Assembly (NCBI GenBank): GCA_019973575.1 | Contig: BPUI01000001.1 | Coordinates: 1,686,342-1,750,341, forward strand | Direction: 5' to 3' | From: Gemmatimonadetes bacterium T265 | GTDB lineage: Bacteria; Gemmatimonadota; Gemmatimonadetes; Gemmatimonadales; Gemmatimonadaceae | DNA length: 64,000 nt | Part shown: in pieces, positions 1 to 9,114 of the stretch | Layout: each line of letters starts with the position of its first letter | Numbering within the stretch: position 1 is the first letter of the stretch | The notes under the pieces: model-generated | What the model was told of the DNA's origin: nothing | The model's input: only the letters and a program-made list of their open reading frames with translations | Databases searched by the model: none | Position numbers and translations under genes: made by a program

Positions 1-663
1 CCGCCGAGCGACGCGGTCGTGCTGTTCGACGGGCGCGACCTGTCGCAGTGGGTGACGGTGAGCGACGGCTCGCCCGCGCGCTGGACGGTGGCCGACGGGA
101 TCGTCACCGTCAACAAGCCGACGGGCAACATCGAGACGAAGCGCCGCTTCACGAACTACCAGCTGCACCTCGAGTGGCGCGTGCCGCCGGACGTGACGGG
201 GAGCGGCCAGCTGCGCGGCAACAGCGGCGTCTTCCTCGCCTCGACGGGCAAGGGCGACGCGGGCTATGAGCTGCAGATCATGGACTCGTACAACAACCCG
301 ACGTACGTCAACGGGCAGGCGGGGAGCATCTACAAGCAGTACCCGCCGCTCGCCAACGCGAGCCGCCGGCCGGGCGAGTGGCAGGGCTACGACGTGGTCT
401 GGACCGCGCCGACGTTCAACGCCGACGGGACGCTCAAGACGCCGGCCTACGTGACGGCGTACCACAACGGCGTGCTCGTGCAGAACCACGCCGAGCTGAA
501 GGGCCAGACGCTCTACGTCGGCCGCCCCTCGTACACGGCGCACGGGCCCGCGCCCATCAAGCTGCAGGCGCACGGGGACCCGAGCCCGCCGCTCAGCTTC
601 CGGAACATCTGGGTGCGCGAGCTGCCCGCGGGGCCGCAGGCGCCGGTGCCGCCCGTGCCGTGA
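1..663 (+). CDS. DUF1080 / 3-keto-disaccharide hydrolase-like protein, 5' end outside window
   Basis: The reading frame is open from the first base, so the true start lies upstream; the GTG at 19 is only the first internal start. The protein has the DUF1080 hallmarks in order: VLFDGRDLSQW near the beginning, NSGVFL, YELQIMDSY, GEWQGYDVVW, and a closing segment with IKLQAHG and FRNIWVREL. The family has a concanavalin-like beta-sandwich fold; members act on, or bind, sugars (3-keto-disaccharide hydrolase is the current family name) and are usually exported. No signal peptide can be seen because the N-terminus is missing. A short proline/valine tail ends the protein. The family call is secure; the substrate is unknown. 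Confidence 0.85.
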   Translation, partial: PPSDAVVLFDGRDLSQWVTVSDGSPARWTVADGIVTVNKPTGNIETKRRFTNYQLHLEWRVPPDVTGSGQLRGNSGVFLASTGKGDAGYELQIMDSYNNPTYVNGQAGSIYKQYPPLANASRRPGEWQGYDVVWTAPTFNADGTLKTPAYVTAYHNGVLVQNHAELKGQTLYVGRPSYTAHGPAPIKLQAHGDPSPPLSFRNIWVRELPAGPQAPVPPVP

Positions 664-669
664 GCCGCG

Positions 670-717
670 GCGCCTAACGCGGCGCCTAACGAAGCGCCTA
701 GCGAAGCGCCTGACGCG
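670..717. repeat. Four tandem 12-bp units containing GCCTAAC variants
   Basis: Four consecutive imperfect 12-mers start at 670, 682, 694 and 706: GCGCCTAACGCG, GCGCCTAACGAA, GCGCCTAGCGAA and GCGCCTGACGCG. The first two contain the heptamer GCCTAAC that recurs through the window. The array fills the gap between two convergent genes and runs into the 3' end of the minus-strand acetyltransferase gene, whose last codons and TAG stop are made of it. Confidence 0.8.
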
Positions 718-1225
718 GCGCGCGCGGCCCGCCCCCCGCGAGCCGCGGGAGCGCGTCCCCGTCCACACGCATGATCCGCCACTCGGTCATCATGCGCGCG
801 CCGATCGCCTCGTAGAACCCGATCGCGGGCGCGTTCCAGTCGAGCACGCTCCACTCGAACCGCCCGCAGCCGCGCGCGACGGCCACGCCCGCGAGGTACT
901 CCAGCAGCGCCCGCCCGACCCCGCGCCCGCGCGCGGCGGGCCGCACGAAGAGGTCCTCGAGGTACAGCCCGCGCCGCGCCTCCCACGTCGAGTAGTTGTG
1001 GAACCAGAGCGCGAACCCCTGCGGCGCGCCGTCGACCTCCGCGATCACCACCTCCGCCTGCGGCCGCGCGCCGAACAGGCTCGCCGCGAGCGCCGCCTCG
1101 GTCGCGTGGCACTCGTCGCGCGCGCGCTCGTACTCGGCCAACTCCCGCACGAGCGCGAGAATAAGTGGGACATCGGCCGCGGTCGCGGGCCGGAGAGCAA
1201 CGCCGGGGGGAAGGGGGGCAGGCAT
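698..1225 (-). CDS. GNAT family N-acetyltransferase
   Basis: A 175-residue protein of typical GNAT length. It shows the acetyl-CoA pyrophosphate-binding motif RGRGVGRALL, preceded by the strand LYLEDLFVRP, and the C-terminal motif with N-x-PAIGFYEAIGA. The pattern LRPATAADVPLILALVREL at the start and LEDLFV in the middle is that of the SAT/diamine acetyltransferase-like branch, so an amine or amino-acid substrate is possible but not shown. I chose the ATG at 1225; the frame stays open further upstream but without domain similarity. Its C-terminus is encoded by the 12-bp repeat array. It is divergent from the peptidase gene with about 260 bases between, in which I see short CAACCGCG-rich repeats but no clear promoter. 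Confidence 0.85.
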   Translation of the reverse strand: MPAPLPPGVALRPATAADVPLILALVRELAEYERARDECHATEAALAASLFGARPQAEVVIAEVDGAPQGFALWFHNYSTWEARRGLYLEDLFVRPAARGRGVGRALLEYLAGVAVARGCGRFEWSVLDWNAPAIGFYEAIGARMMTEWRIMRVDGDALPRLAGGGPRAPRQALR

Positions 1226-1489
1226 GGGGGCAAGTTCGCACGCCGGCCGTCGCGGTCCAACCGCCCCACCAACCGCGACGCTCCAGCAGCGCCTTCTCAA
1301 CAGCGCCTCACCAACCGCGCCCGATCAACCGCGCCCCCCGCACGTCTTCCCGAGTCCGGGGTACGGCAGTCCATCCCCCCCCGGGCAGCGCCCGCAGCCG
1401 GTCGCCCGTATGAGGGGGTACGTCCGGGAGGAGCCCGCCGTCCATTGCCGCCGGCCGGCCCACCTCCGCCGCCTTCTCTTTCCGACCTC

Positions 1490-3247
1490 ATGTCCCGTTT
1501 CGCACGCCTCGGCGCTCTCTCTGCGGCGGCCGTCCTCGCGCTCGCGCCCGGCGCGGCGCGCGCGCAGGCCGCGGCCGACGCCGTCCCCGCGCCCGCCGCG
1601 CCGCTCCCGCTCAAGCACGCCCCGCAGCCGACCACCGGCGCGATCACGGCCGCCGACCTCATGACCCGGCTCTACATCTTCGCCGACGACTCGATGATGG
1701 GGCGCGAGGCGGGGACGGAGGGCAACGTCAAGGGCACCAACTACATCGCGAGCGAGGTCCGCCGCCTCGGCCTCAAGCCGGCCGGCGAGGACGGCGGCTA
1801 CTTCCAGACGCTGCCCTTCAAGAAGATCATGCTCGACCCGTCCTCGTCGATCGTGATCGGCGGCACGGGGACGCCGGCCCGCCTCGCCGCGGGCACGGAC
1901 TGGGCCGCCGCGGGACGGAAGAGCGTGAGCCTGCACGACCTCCCCGTCGTCTACGGCGGCACGCTCGGCGACTCGACGGCCATGATCAGCGGCGACCAGG
2001 CCGCGGGCAAGATGGTCGTCTTCGCGGTCTCGAACGTCCGCGCCCCGCAACTCCGCCGCGGCTTCGGCGACACGTACGCGAAGGCGGCCGCGATCGTGGT
2101 CTCCGGCCCGTTCCTCGATCCAATCGTACCGCGCTATGCGCGCCCGCAGACGTTCGTGGACGACCCGTCCAGGGTGGCGCCCACGCCGAACGGGCCGTCG
2201 ACGCTGCTGCTCACCACGGCCGCAGCCGGCCAACTGTTCGCGTCGCCCATGGCGGGGCTCGCGCCCGGCGCGCCCGGCCGCCCGGTCACGCTCGAGCTCA
2301 AGCTCGACATCACGCCCGTGCCGTTCCCGGCGCGCAACGTCGTCGCGATCCTCCCCGGGCGCGACCCGGCGGTGGCCGGCGAGTACGTCGCGATCGGCGG
2401 CCACAACGACCACATCGGGACCAACACCCGCCCGGTGGACCACGACTCGATCCGCATCTACAACCACCTCGTGCGGCCGGGCGGCGCGGAGGACCAGCAG
2501 AAGCAGGCCACGCCCGAGCAGCAGGCGCAGGTGAACCAGATGCTCGCCGACTGGCGCAAGGCGCACCCGAACTCGATGCGCGCCGACAGCATCAGCAACG
2601 GCGCCGACGACGACGGCTCGGGCTCGGTGAGCGTGCTCGAGATCGCCGAGAAGTTCGCCTCGCTCAAGGGGAACGACCGGCCGCGCCGCTCGATCCTCTT
2701 CGTCTGGCACGTCGGCGAGGAGAAGGGCCTGTTAGGCAGCGAGTACTACACCGACCACCCGACGGTGCCGCGCGACTCGATCGTCGCGCAGCTCAACATG
2801 GACATGGTCGGCCGCGGGCGTGCGAGCGACGTCACCGGGCAGTCGGCCGCGGGGCAGGCGCTGCACGGCGGCCCGGACTACCTGCAGCTCGTCGGCTCGC
2901 GCCGGCTCTCGACCGAGCTCGGCAACCTCGTCGAGCAGGTGAACAAGGACGACAAGTCGGGCTTCGTGTTCGACTACTCGATGGACGCGAACGGGCACCC
3001 GATGAACATCTACTGCCGCAGCGACCACTACGAGTACGCGCGCTACGGCATCCCGATCGTCTTCTTCACCACGGGCGGGCACTCGGACTACCACCAGGTG
3101 ACCGACGAGCCGGAGTACATCGACTACGACCACATGGCGCGCGTCGACAACCTGGTCTACGACATCGCGCAGAAGGTGGCGAACCTCGACCACCGCGTCG
3201 TCGTCGACCAGCCGAAGCCCGACCCGCACGGGGTCTGCCGGCAGTAG
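1490..3247 (+). CDS. Secreted M28 family zinc peptidase
   Basis: A 585-residue protein starting at the ATG at 1490, directly followed by a classical signal peptide (basic start, Ala/Leu-rich core, cleavage after GAARA). The frame is open upstream to 998, but that part is compositional noise. A protease-associated-like insert occupies about residues 150-260. The M28 dinuclear zinc site is visible: GGHNDHIG (His305 with Asp307), GADDDGSGS (Asp373 region), GEEKGLLGS (Glu410-Glu411), LNMDMVG (Asp438) and GGHSDYH (His531). These enzymes remove N-terminal residues from peptides outside the cytoplasm. An insert rich in Gln at about 333-365 lies between the first two metal motifs. The codon TTA in GLLGS lies within a GTTAGGC heptamer. 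Confidence 0.93.
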   Translation: MSRFARLGALSAAAVLALAPGAARAQAAADAVPAPAAPLPLKHAPQPTTGAITAADLMTRLYIFADDSMMGREAGTEGNVKGTNYIASEVRRLGLKPAGEDGGYFQTLPFKKIMLDPSSSIVIGGTGTPARLAAGTDWAAAGRKSVSLHDLPVVYGGTLGDSTAMISGDQAAGKMVVFAVSNVRAPQLRRGFGDTYAKAAAIVVSGPFLDPIVPRYARPQTFVDDPSRVAPTPNGPSTLLLTTAAAGQLFASPMAGLAPGAPGRPVTLELKLDITPVPFPARNVVAILPGRDPAVAGEYVAIGGHNDHIGTNTRPVDHDSIRIYNHLVRPGGAEDQQKQATPEQQAQVNQMLADWRKAHPNSMRADSISNGADDDGSGSVSVLEIAEKFASLKGNDRPRRSILFVWHVGEEKGLLGSEYYTDHPTVPRDSIVAQLNMDMVGRGRASDVTGQSAAGQALHGGPDYLQLVGSRRLSTELGNLVEQVNKDDKSGFVFDYSMDANGHPMNIYCRSDHYEYARYGIPIVFFTTGGHSDYHQVTDEPEYIDYDHMARVDNLVYDIAQKVANLDHRVVVDQPKPDPHGVCRQ

Positions 3248-3274
3248 GCCGGCGATAGGGCGCGGGTACCGTCC

Positions 3275-4948
3275 GTGGCCGGACGCCCCCGAATGGCCTC
3301 CACTCGCCCCGTCCCGCGGGCCACCCCCGTCGCGACGTGCGTGACCGACGTCGAGATCGGGCGCCTGCTCGCCCCGCTCGACGGGCTCGGGGCGTACGGC
3401 GCGGTCCGGGCGGTCGCCCGGCTGGGCGGCGTCCCGGTCGCGGGCGTCCAGCTCCCCGTGCGGGACGGGCGGGTGGGGGTGGAGGCGCTCGTCGACGCGC
3501 TCGCGGGCGGGCACGCCGCGGAGCTGACGCGGTACCTGCTGCGACGATGGCTGGCGCGCGCGGCGGACGTCGGCGCGCCGGCGTGGGACGCGATCGCGGG
3601 CGGCGACGTCGCCCCGCTCGCGGCCCTCCCCGACCCACCGGACCCGCCGCTGCCGGCGGTGACGGTGGCGGTGTGCACGCGCGACCGGCCCGACGACCTC
3701 GCGCGCTGCCTGACCGCGCTCGCCGCCCTGGATTATCCCGAGTACCAGGTGCTCGTCGTCGACAACGCGCCGCGCACGGACGCGACCGAGCGACTGGTCC
3801 GCGACCAGTTCGGCGGGATGCGGTACGTGCGCGAGCCGCGTCCGGGGCTCGACTGGGCGCGAAACCGGGCGATTGTCGAAGCAACGGGGGAGGTGCTCGC
3901 CTTCACGGACGATGACGTGGTGGTCGACCCGGGGTGGCTGCGGGCGCTGGGACGGGTGTTCGGCGCGTCGCCGGCGGTGATGGCGGTGACGGGGATGATC
4001 GAGCCCGCCGAGCTCGAGACGCGTGCGCAGGTCGATTTCGAGGCGTACTGCGGCTTCGGTCACGGCTGGGCACGGCGCTGGACGTACCAGCCGCGGCGCG
4101 CCGGGCACGCCGAGTACCGGCACCACAGCGGCGGCGCCCTCGGGACCGGCGCGAACATGGCATACCGGCGCGCGCTCTTCGACACGCTCGGCGGATTCGA
4201 CCCCGCGCTCGACGTCGGGACGGTGACGCAGGGCGGCGGCGACATCGAGATGTTCTTCCGCGTGGTGCAGGAGGGGCAGCTGCTCGTCTACGCGCCCGAG
4301 GCGTTCGTGCGGCACCGCCACCGGCGCGGTTACGACGAACTGCGCCGGCAGCTCGGGACGTGGGGGAGCGGGTACCACGCCTTCCTCCGGCGCAGCCGGC
4401 GGGCGTACCCGGAGGAGCACCGAGCCTTCGACCGGCTCGCCTGGTGGTGGTGGGGTGAGTACGTCGTGCCCGGCATCCTCCTCGGCTCGATCGGTCGCCG
4501 ACCCGCGATCGCGACGCTGCGGCGCCACGAACTGTTCGGCACGCTCCGCGGGCTGCGCTCCTACGACCGGGCGGCGCGGCGCGCCCGCGATCTGCTCGCC
4601 CGGTATCCGGACGAGCCGACCGTCCTGCCGCGGCCGAGCGCTGCGCGGGGGGCCGCGCCGGACCTCGAGCGTCGCGCGACACGGACCGTGTCGATCGACG
4701 CGCCCGTGGCGACGCCGCTCGAGGACGTCGGCGAGGTGGCGACAGTCCAGCTGCTGGTGACCGCGCACGGGCGTCCGGTGGCCGAAGCGGTCGCGGTGCC
4801 GGAATGCGGACGCGTTTCTGTCGCGCAACTGCACGACGTGATCGCGGCGGCGCTCACCCGGCAGCTCCTCACCGATGCGTCGAGTGCCGAGGCCGCGACG
4901 CGGTCACTCGCCGGCTGGCTCGGCGGGAGCGGCGGGGCGGCTTCGTAG
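3275..4948 (+). CDS. Family 2 glycosyltransferase with duplicated accessory domain
   Basis: A 557-residue protein (551 if the ATG at 3293 is used). The GT-A fold core begins with VTVAVCTRDRP at about 130, has VVDNA at 161 and TDDDVVVD at 211 (metal-binding DxD-type acid cluster), and continues to about 440 with a GGFDP segment. A small extra domain occurs twice: at about 22-95 and again at about 480-545. Both copies follow the pattern V-D/E-I...PL...Y/V...V...G-x-P-V...V-P...G-x-V. The same domain begins the GT2 protein at 58680-60023. The gene is convergent with the flippase gene and overlaps its 3' end by 45 bases. Acceptor and sugar are unknown; a role in the neighbouring surface polysaccharide is inferred. 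Confidence 0.88.
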   Translation: MAGRPRMASTRPVPRATPVATCVTDVEIGRLLAPLDGLGAYGAVRAVARLGGVPVAGVQLPVRDGRVGVEALVDALAGGHAAELTRYLLRRWLARAADVGAPAWDAIAGGDVAPLAALPDPPDPPLPAVTVAVCTRDRPDDLARCLTALAALDYPEYQVLVVDNAPRTDATERLVRDQFGGMRYVREPRPGLDWARNRAIVEATGEVLAFTDDDVVVDPGWLRALGRVFGASPAVMAVTGMIEPAELETRAQVDFEAYCGFGHGWARRWTYQPRRAGHAEYRHHSGGALGTGANMAYRRALFDTLGGFDPALDVGTVTQGGGDIEMFFRVVQEGQLLVYAPEAFVRHRHRRGYDELRRQLGTWGSGYHAFLRRSRRAYPEEHRAFDRLAWWWWGEYVVPGILLGSIGRRPAIATLRRHELFGTLRGLRSYDRAARRARDLLARYPDEPTVLPRPSAARGAAPDLERRATRTVSIDAPVATPLEDVGEVATVQLLVTAHGRPVAEAVAVPECGRVSVAQLHDVIAAALTRQLLTDASSAEAATRSLAGWLGGSGGAAS

Positions 4949-6466
4949 GCGTGGCCGGACGGCGGCGACGAGCGTGTCGACAACGCCGAGCCGCAGCCGT
5001 CGGTCGAGCAGCGCGAAGGTCAGTCCCGTGACGGCGAGCGCGCCGACGCCGCCCGCGACGAGTCCGGCCATGCCGGGCACGGGCCGGACGACCACCGCGG
5101 CAGCACACGCGCCCGCCAGGGCTGCCGCCGCGATCGCGCCGAGTGGGCGGAACAGACCCTGGAACGGGCGGTCCAGGGCGCGCCGGGCGAACTGCACGCA
5201 GCCCACCCAGACGACCAGTTCCGCGCCCAGCCGGGCGAGGGCCGCGCCGGCGATGCCGGCCGCGTGGGCGAGCGGCCAGACGAGCGCGACGGTGGTCACG
5301 CTGGCGAGCGCGTAGAGCGCCACGACGGTCTGGGGCCTGCCCCGTCCCTGGAGGAGCGGGGACGTCGCGTCGTAGAGGAGGGAGAGCGCCGCCATCGCGG
5401 CGAGCAGCTGGACGACGACGGCGGTGCCCCGCCACGCCGGCCCGAACAGGGCGGTGAGCCGGGGCGCGAGCACGACGAGCGCGGCGTAGGCGGGGAGCAG
5501 CACCGCGCAGAGGGCGACGATCGACGCCCGGTACGCGCGTCCGGCCTCGCGGTCGTCGGTCTGGAGCCGGGCGTGCACGGCGAAGGCGACCGTCTTGATG
5601 GTCGGGCGGGTCAGGTCGCGGGGCGTCGTCGCGAGGGTCGTCGCGAGCGCGTATCGGCCGAGGGCGTCGGTCCCGAGGGCGCGCGCGATCACCGCGCGCA
5701 GCGTCGCCTCGCCGATCATCCCGACGATGCCGCCCGCGAGCACCCAGCGCCCGAAGCGCAGGAGTTCGCGGGCGCGCCCGGGGTCGACGACGAAGCGCGG
5801 GCGGTAGGGTGCGTACACGTACGAGGCGACGGTGCCCACGACGACCGTGCTCAGATTCCCGGCCACGAGCGCCCAGTGGCCGCGCGACAGCGCGAACCCG
5901 AGCGCGACCGCGGTGCCGAGGACCGACGCCGCGAGGTCGATCCCGACGAGCGCCCGGTAGCGGAGCCGCCGCTCCAACTCGGCGACCCGTACGCTCGCCA
6001 CGGCGACGAGCACGGGCCGGATGGCGAGCGCCCGCACGAAGACCGTCGCGCGCGGGTCGCCACACGCGGCGGCGAAGACCGGCGCGCCGGCCGCGAGCAC
6101 GACGCCGATGAGCGCGCCGCGCAGCACGCCCACGGTCCACGCGACGTCGTAGTCGCGGCGCGCCACCTCGACGCGCTGGACGAGCGCCGGCGCCATGCCG
6201 ACGTCGGTGAGGCCGAGGAGGAATTCCAGCGGGACGAGCGCAATCGCGAACAGCCCGAAGTCGGCCGGCGCGAGGAGGCGCGCCAACACCAGCGTGCGCG
6301 CCAGCGCGACGAGCTTGCCGCCCAGCACGCCCATCCCCCGCCACCCGACGGCCGCACCCGCCCGCGCGAGCGCGCCGGCCGACGCGTCGGGCGCATCGAG
6401 GTCGGGGTCGGCGTCGGCGCTCTCCGCCGGGCCCCGGCGCTCGACGGCCTCGGGGGGGGCGCTCAT
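4904..6466 (-). CDS. Oligosaccharide flippase (Wzx/MOP superfamily)
   Basis: A 520-residue polytopic membrane protein, the usual size for Wzx-type translocases that flip undecaprenyl-linked repeat units to the periplasm. Repeated hydrophobic segments start with GGKLVALARTLVLARLLAP, a characteristic first-helix pattern of the polysaccharide_synt family, followed by the loop with ADFGLFAIA. The N-terminal 40 residues are acidic and cytoplasmic. I chose the ATG at 6466; upstream in-frame sequence is Arg-rich and overlaps the divergent deacetylase. It is the last flippase-type gene at the left end of the locus. Together with the ABC exporter at 35.3-37.5 kb it gives the locus two possible export routes. 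Confidence 0.87.
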   Translation of the reverse strand: MSAPPEAVERRGPAESADADPDLDAPDASAGALARAGAAVGWRGMGVLGGKLVALARTLVLARLLAPADFGLFAIALVPLEFLLGLTDVGMAPALVQRVEVARRDYDVAWTVGVLRGALIGVVLAAGAPVFAAACGDPRATVFVRALAIRPVLVAVASVRVAELERRLRYRALVGIDLAASVLGTAVALGFALSRGHWALVAGNLSTVVVGTVASYVYAPYRPRFVVDPGRARELLRFGRWVLAGGIVGMIGEATLRAVIARALGTDALGRYALATTLATTPRDLTRPTIKTVAFAVHARLQTDDREAGRAYRASIVALCAVLLPAYAALVVLAPRLTALFGPAWRGTAVVVQLLAAMAALSLLYDATSPLLQGRGRPQTVVALYALASVTTVALVWPLAHAAGIAGAALARLGAELVVWVGCVQFARRALDRPFQGLFRPLGAIAAAALAGACAAAVVVRPVPGMAGLVAGGVGALAVTGLTFALLDRRLRLGVVDTLVAAVRPRLRSRPAAPAEPAGE

Positions 6467-6510
6467 ATTGCGCCCGCCGTGCGCCGCCTCATCCGCCGAT
6501 CCCCCGGTCG

Positions 6511-7539
6511 TTGCCGTCGTTCCCCGCCCGGCTGAGCGCGGGCGCGGTGCGGGCGTGCCGCGCGCCCGCGGTGAGGCGCGGCGCGCTGCGCGTCGCGGCC
6601 GCCCGCGGGCGCGCGCTCGTCCTCCTGTACCACCGCGTGACGCCGGCGGGTGCGTCCCCGGCCGACGTGGTGCCGGTCGTGTCGACCGCACGGTTCCGCG
6701 CGCAGCTCGAGGCGCTCGCGGCGGCCGGCGACGTCGTACCGCTCGCGGCGCTCGACGAGCCGGCGGACACGCGGCGCCGCCCGCGCTTCGCGCTCACCTT
6801 CGACGACGACGAGCCGGCGCACGTCGAGCACGCGCTGCCGGTGCTGCGCGCGCTCGGCCTGCCGGCGACGTTCTTCCTCATGGGGCGCGCGCTGCACGGA
6901 CTCGGCCCCCCCTGGTGGGTGCTGCTCGAGCGCGAGATCGCGCGCCGCGGCCTGCGCGCGACGGCCGACGCGCTCGGCGTCGCCGCCGGAACGCCCGGGG
7001 AACTTGCGGCCGCGTGCGAGGGGACGCTGTTGGCCGAGCGCGTTGCGCGCGCCTTCGCGCCGGGCGAGGGGGCCTCACTCCTCTCCGCCGCCGACGTGCG
7101 CGCGCTGGCCGCCGCGGGCATGGAGGTGGGCTTCCACACGCTCCACCATCTCGTGCTCACCGGGCTGTCGGCGGCTGACGCGCGCGCCGCGTTGCACGAC
7201 GGCCGCGCCGCGCTCGCGGCGGCCGCGGGCGCGGCGGTCGAGCGCGTCTCGTACCCGCACGGGTGCGTCGACGCCCGGGTCGCGGCGCTCGCCCGTGACG
7301 TGGGGTACCAGGCCGCGTACCGGACCGGCGGACGCCCGGTAGCCACGCCGGTCGGGGCCCGCGCCGATCGATGGTCGCTCGGCCGGTGGGAGCCCGGCCC
7401 GCTCGTGCCCGACACGCTCGTCGCCCACGCCGCGTTCCGCCTCACCCTGCCGGCCGGCGCGCCACGACGATCCAGTTTGCCGGCCAGCGGCGCGCGAGCG
7501 GCCGGAGCGACACGTCGAGCAACGTCCCCACCCCGCTGA
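6511..7539 (+). CDS. Polysaccharide deacetylase (NodB domain, CE4)
   Basis: A 342-residue protein with a NodB-type fold. It has LVLLYHRV near residue 37, the catalytic motif 1 TFDDD at 96-100 (catalytic base and metal Asp), motif 2 FHTLHH at 208-213 (the two zinc-binding His), and SYPHG at about 245. The family removes N-acetyl groups from polysaccharides or peptidoglycan. The start is uncertain: TTG at 6511 is the first possible start, GTG at 6547 is an alternative; no good ribosome-binding site distinguishes them. No signal peptide is evident, so the place of action is unclear. The gene is the only plus-strand member inside the left part of the locus and overlaps the end of the minus-strand methyltransferase gene by 98 bases. 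Confidence 0.85.
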   Translation: MPSFPARLSAGAVRACRAPAVRRGALRVAAARGRALVLLYHRVTPAGASPADVVPVVSTARFRAQLEALAAAGDVVPLAALDEPADTRRRPRFALTFDDDEPAHVEHALPVLRALGLPATFFLMGRALHGLGPPWWVLLEREIARRGLRATADALGVAAGTPGELAAACEGTLLAERVARAFAPGEGASLLSAADVRALAAAGMEVGFHTLHHLVLTGLSAADARAALHDGRAALAAAAGAAVERVSYPHGCVDARVAALARDVGYQAAYRTGGRPVATPVGARADRWSLGRWEPGPLVPDTLVAHAAFRLTLPAGAPRRSSLPASGARAAGATRRATSPPR

Positions 7540-8167
7540 GCGCGAGCCCGACCGGCGGGAGCACCGCGCGGAGCGCCGGCCAGCGGCGGGCGGCGCCGAG
7601 CGCGAGGCTGCTGGGGAGGTAGGCGAGCCCGCTGCCGACGCCCCCGAACCCGCGCACGTCGGCGTCCCAGCCGGCGAACAGCGCGCGCAAGTCGGCCGCG
7701 GTGAGGCGGCGCTCGCTCGGGACTTCGCGGCGGAAGACGTGCGGCACGGTGGCGACCGCGTGCGCGCCGGGCGCGAGCACGCGGTACATCTCGCGCACCG
7801 CGCGCGCGGGATCGTCCACGAGGTAGAGCGCCTGCGTGCAGAGCACGAGCGAGAAGGTGCCGTCCGCGAACGGCAGCGGCAAATCGGCGACGACGTCCGC
7901 GCGCGCGAAGTGGCGGTCGCGGTCGACGCCGACCACGGTTTGCCGGGGGAGCATCTCGCGGTAGGGCTGCGTGCCGCAGTAGAGGTCGAGCGCGGGCCCG
8001 TCCGCGTGGGGGAGCCGTGCGAACGCCGCGGCGAGCGCGCGTCGGAGCCCGGCGAGGTGCAGGTAGTCGGGTTGGGTCGGGCGCGGGGTGTGGCGCTCGC
8101 GGCGGATGCGCTCGACGACGTGGTCCGGGAGCGGGGGCCGGTCCGCGACCCGTCCACGCGCGGTCAC
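7442..8167 (-). CDS. Class I SAM-dependent methyltransferase
   Basis: A 241-residue protein with a Methyltransf_11-type core: DLYCGTQPYREM at about 61 (SAM-binding motif I with Cys in place of a Gly), VVGVDRD (motif II), and LPFADGTFSLVLCTQ (motif IV). The GTG at 8167 was chosen because it overlaps the TGA stop of the upstream glycosyltransferase (GTGA), an arrangement used again and again in this locus; the frame extends further upstream only into the neighbour. It probably methylates a sugar or a lipid-linked glycan; the acceptor cannot be read from the sequence. Confidence 0.82.
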   Translation of the reverse strand: MTARGRVADRPPLPDHVVERIRRERHTPRPTQPDYLHLAGLRRALAAAFARLPHADGPALDLYCGTQPYREMLPRQTVVGVDRDRHFARADVVADLPLPFADGTFSLVLCTQALYLVDDPARAVREMYRVLAPGAHAVATVPHVFRREVPSERRLTAADLRALFAGWDADVRGFGGVGSGLAYLPSSLALGAARRWPALRAVLPPVGLALSGVGTLLDVSLRPLARRWPANWIVVARRPAG

Positions 8168-9111
8168 GCCGGGAGCGCGCGGAGCCACGCCTCCGCGCGC
8201 GCGATCCAGGCCGCGTCGGCCCCGTGCCGGGTGAGGGTGCGGTGGACGATGCCCGGGTGGACGAGCGCGACCGCCGCGCGCCCGACCGAGACGAGGTCGC
8301 CGGACGCGAGCGCGCGGGCGTAGGCGCTCATCGCGGCCAGCCGCCGCCCGGCGCGCAGGAGGTTCCACGCGGCCCAGCGGTGGGCGAAGGCGCGGTCCAC
8401 CCCCGCGCCGAGTCGCGCCTCGATGTAGGTGATCTCGTGGTCGACGACGTCGCTGTCGCGCGACGCGTTTCCGGTGTGAAGCCGGTATGCCACGGCGGGC
8501 TCGGGTACGACCGCGGGCGGGCCGAGCCGCGCGAGGCGGATCCAGAGGTCCCAGTCGGCCATGTGGCGCAGGACCGGGTCGAAGCCGCCCGCGGTGCGGA
8601 GCGCGTCGGCGCGGACGAGGACGTTCGACGCGCCCGCGGGCACGGCGTTGCGGCGCGGCAGGCGCTCGACGATCCGCTCGGCCGGGGGCGGCGGGGTGCC
8701 GGCGACGATCCGGAGTCCGCCGCGCGGCGTTTCGGTGAACGACACGCTCCCGCTACACGCCCACGCGCGCCCGAGCCGCTCGGCCGCCTCCACCTGGCCG
8801 GCGAGCTTGTCCGGAGCCCACAGGTCGTCGTCGTCGAGGAAGGCGACCCACCCGCCCGAGGCCGCGGCGATGCCGGTGTTGCGCGCGACGGAGACGCCCT
8901 GACGGCGCGGGTGGCGGAGGAGCGTTAGGCGGCGGTCGTCGAAGCCGGCGAGCGTGGCGGCGGTGTCGTCGGCCGAGCCGTCGTCGACGACGATGACCTC
9001 GAGCGCGACGCCGCGCTGGGCGAGCACGCTGCGGACGGTGCGCGCTAGGAGGGCGCCGCGGTCGCAGGTGGGGACGACGACGCTGACGGACGGCGTGGAC
9101 GGTTCCTGCAT
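8164..9111 (-). CDS. Family 2 glycosyltransferase
   Basis: A 315-residue GT-A enzyme. SVVVPTCDRGALL starts at residue 9, VVDDGSADDT follows at about 40, and the metal-binding acid cluster is FLDDDDLW near 90. A second acidic patch, HMADWDLWIRLARLG, marks the acceptor side, as usual in GT2. No membrane segment. It overlaps the following methyltransferase by four bases and lies three bases from the upstream GT2 gene, so all three are probably one transcript. The closest internal relative in the window is the adjacent gene at 9115-10068, suggesting a tandem duplication followed by divergence. Confidence 0.9.
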   Translation of the reverse strand: MQEPSTPSVSVVVPTCDRGALLARTVRSVLAQRGVALEVIVVDDGSADDTAATLAGFDDRRLTLLRHPRRQGVSVARNTGIAAASGGWVAFLDDDDLWAPDKLAGQVEAAERLGRAWACSGSVSFTETPRGGLRIVAGTPPPPAERIVERLPRRNAVPAGASNVLVRADALRTAGGFDPVLRHMADWDLWIRLARLGPPAVVPEPAVAYRLHTGNASRDSDVVDHEITYIEARLGAGVDRAFAHRWAAWNLLRAGRRLAAMSAYARALASGDLVSVGRAAVALVHPGIVHRTLTRHGADAAWIARAEAWLRALPA

Positions 9112-9114
9112 GCG

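Noticed and set aside
998-1489. N-terminal extension of the M28 peptidase frame by 164 codons
   Set aside because: The added sequence is Arg/Pro-rich, overlaps the divergent acetyltransferase gene and precedes a clear signal peptide that begins at 1490.
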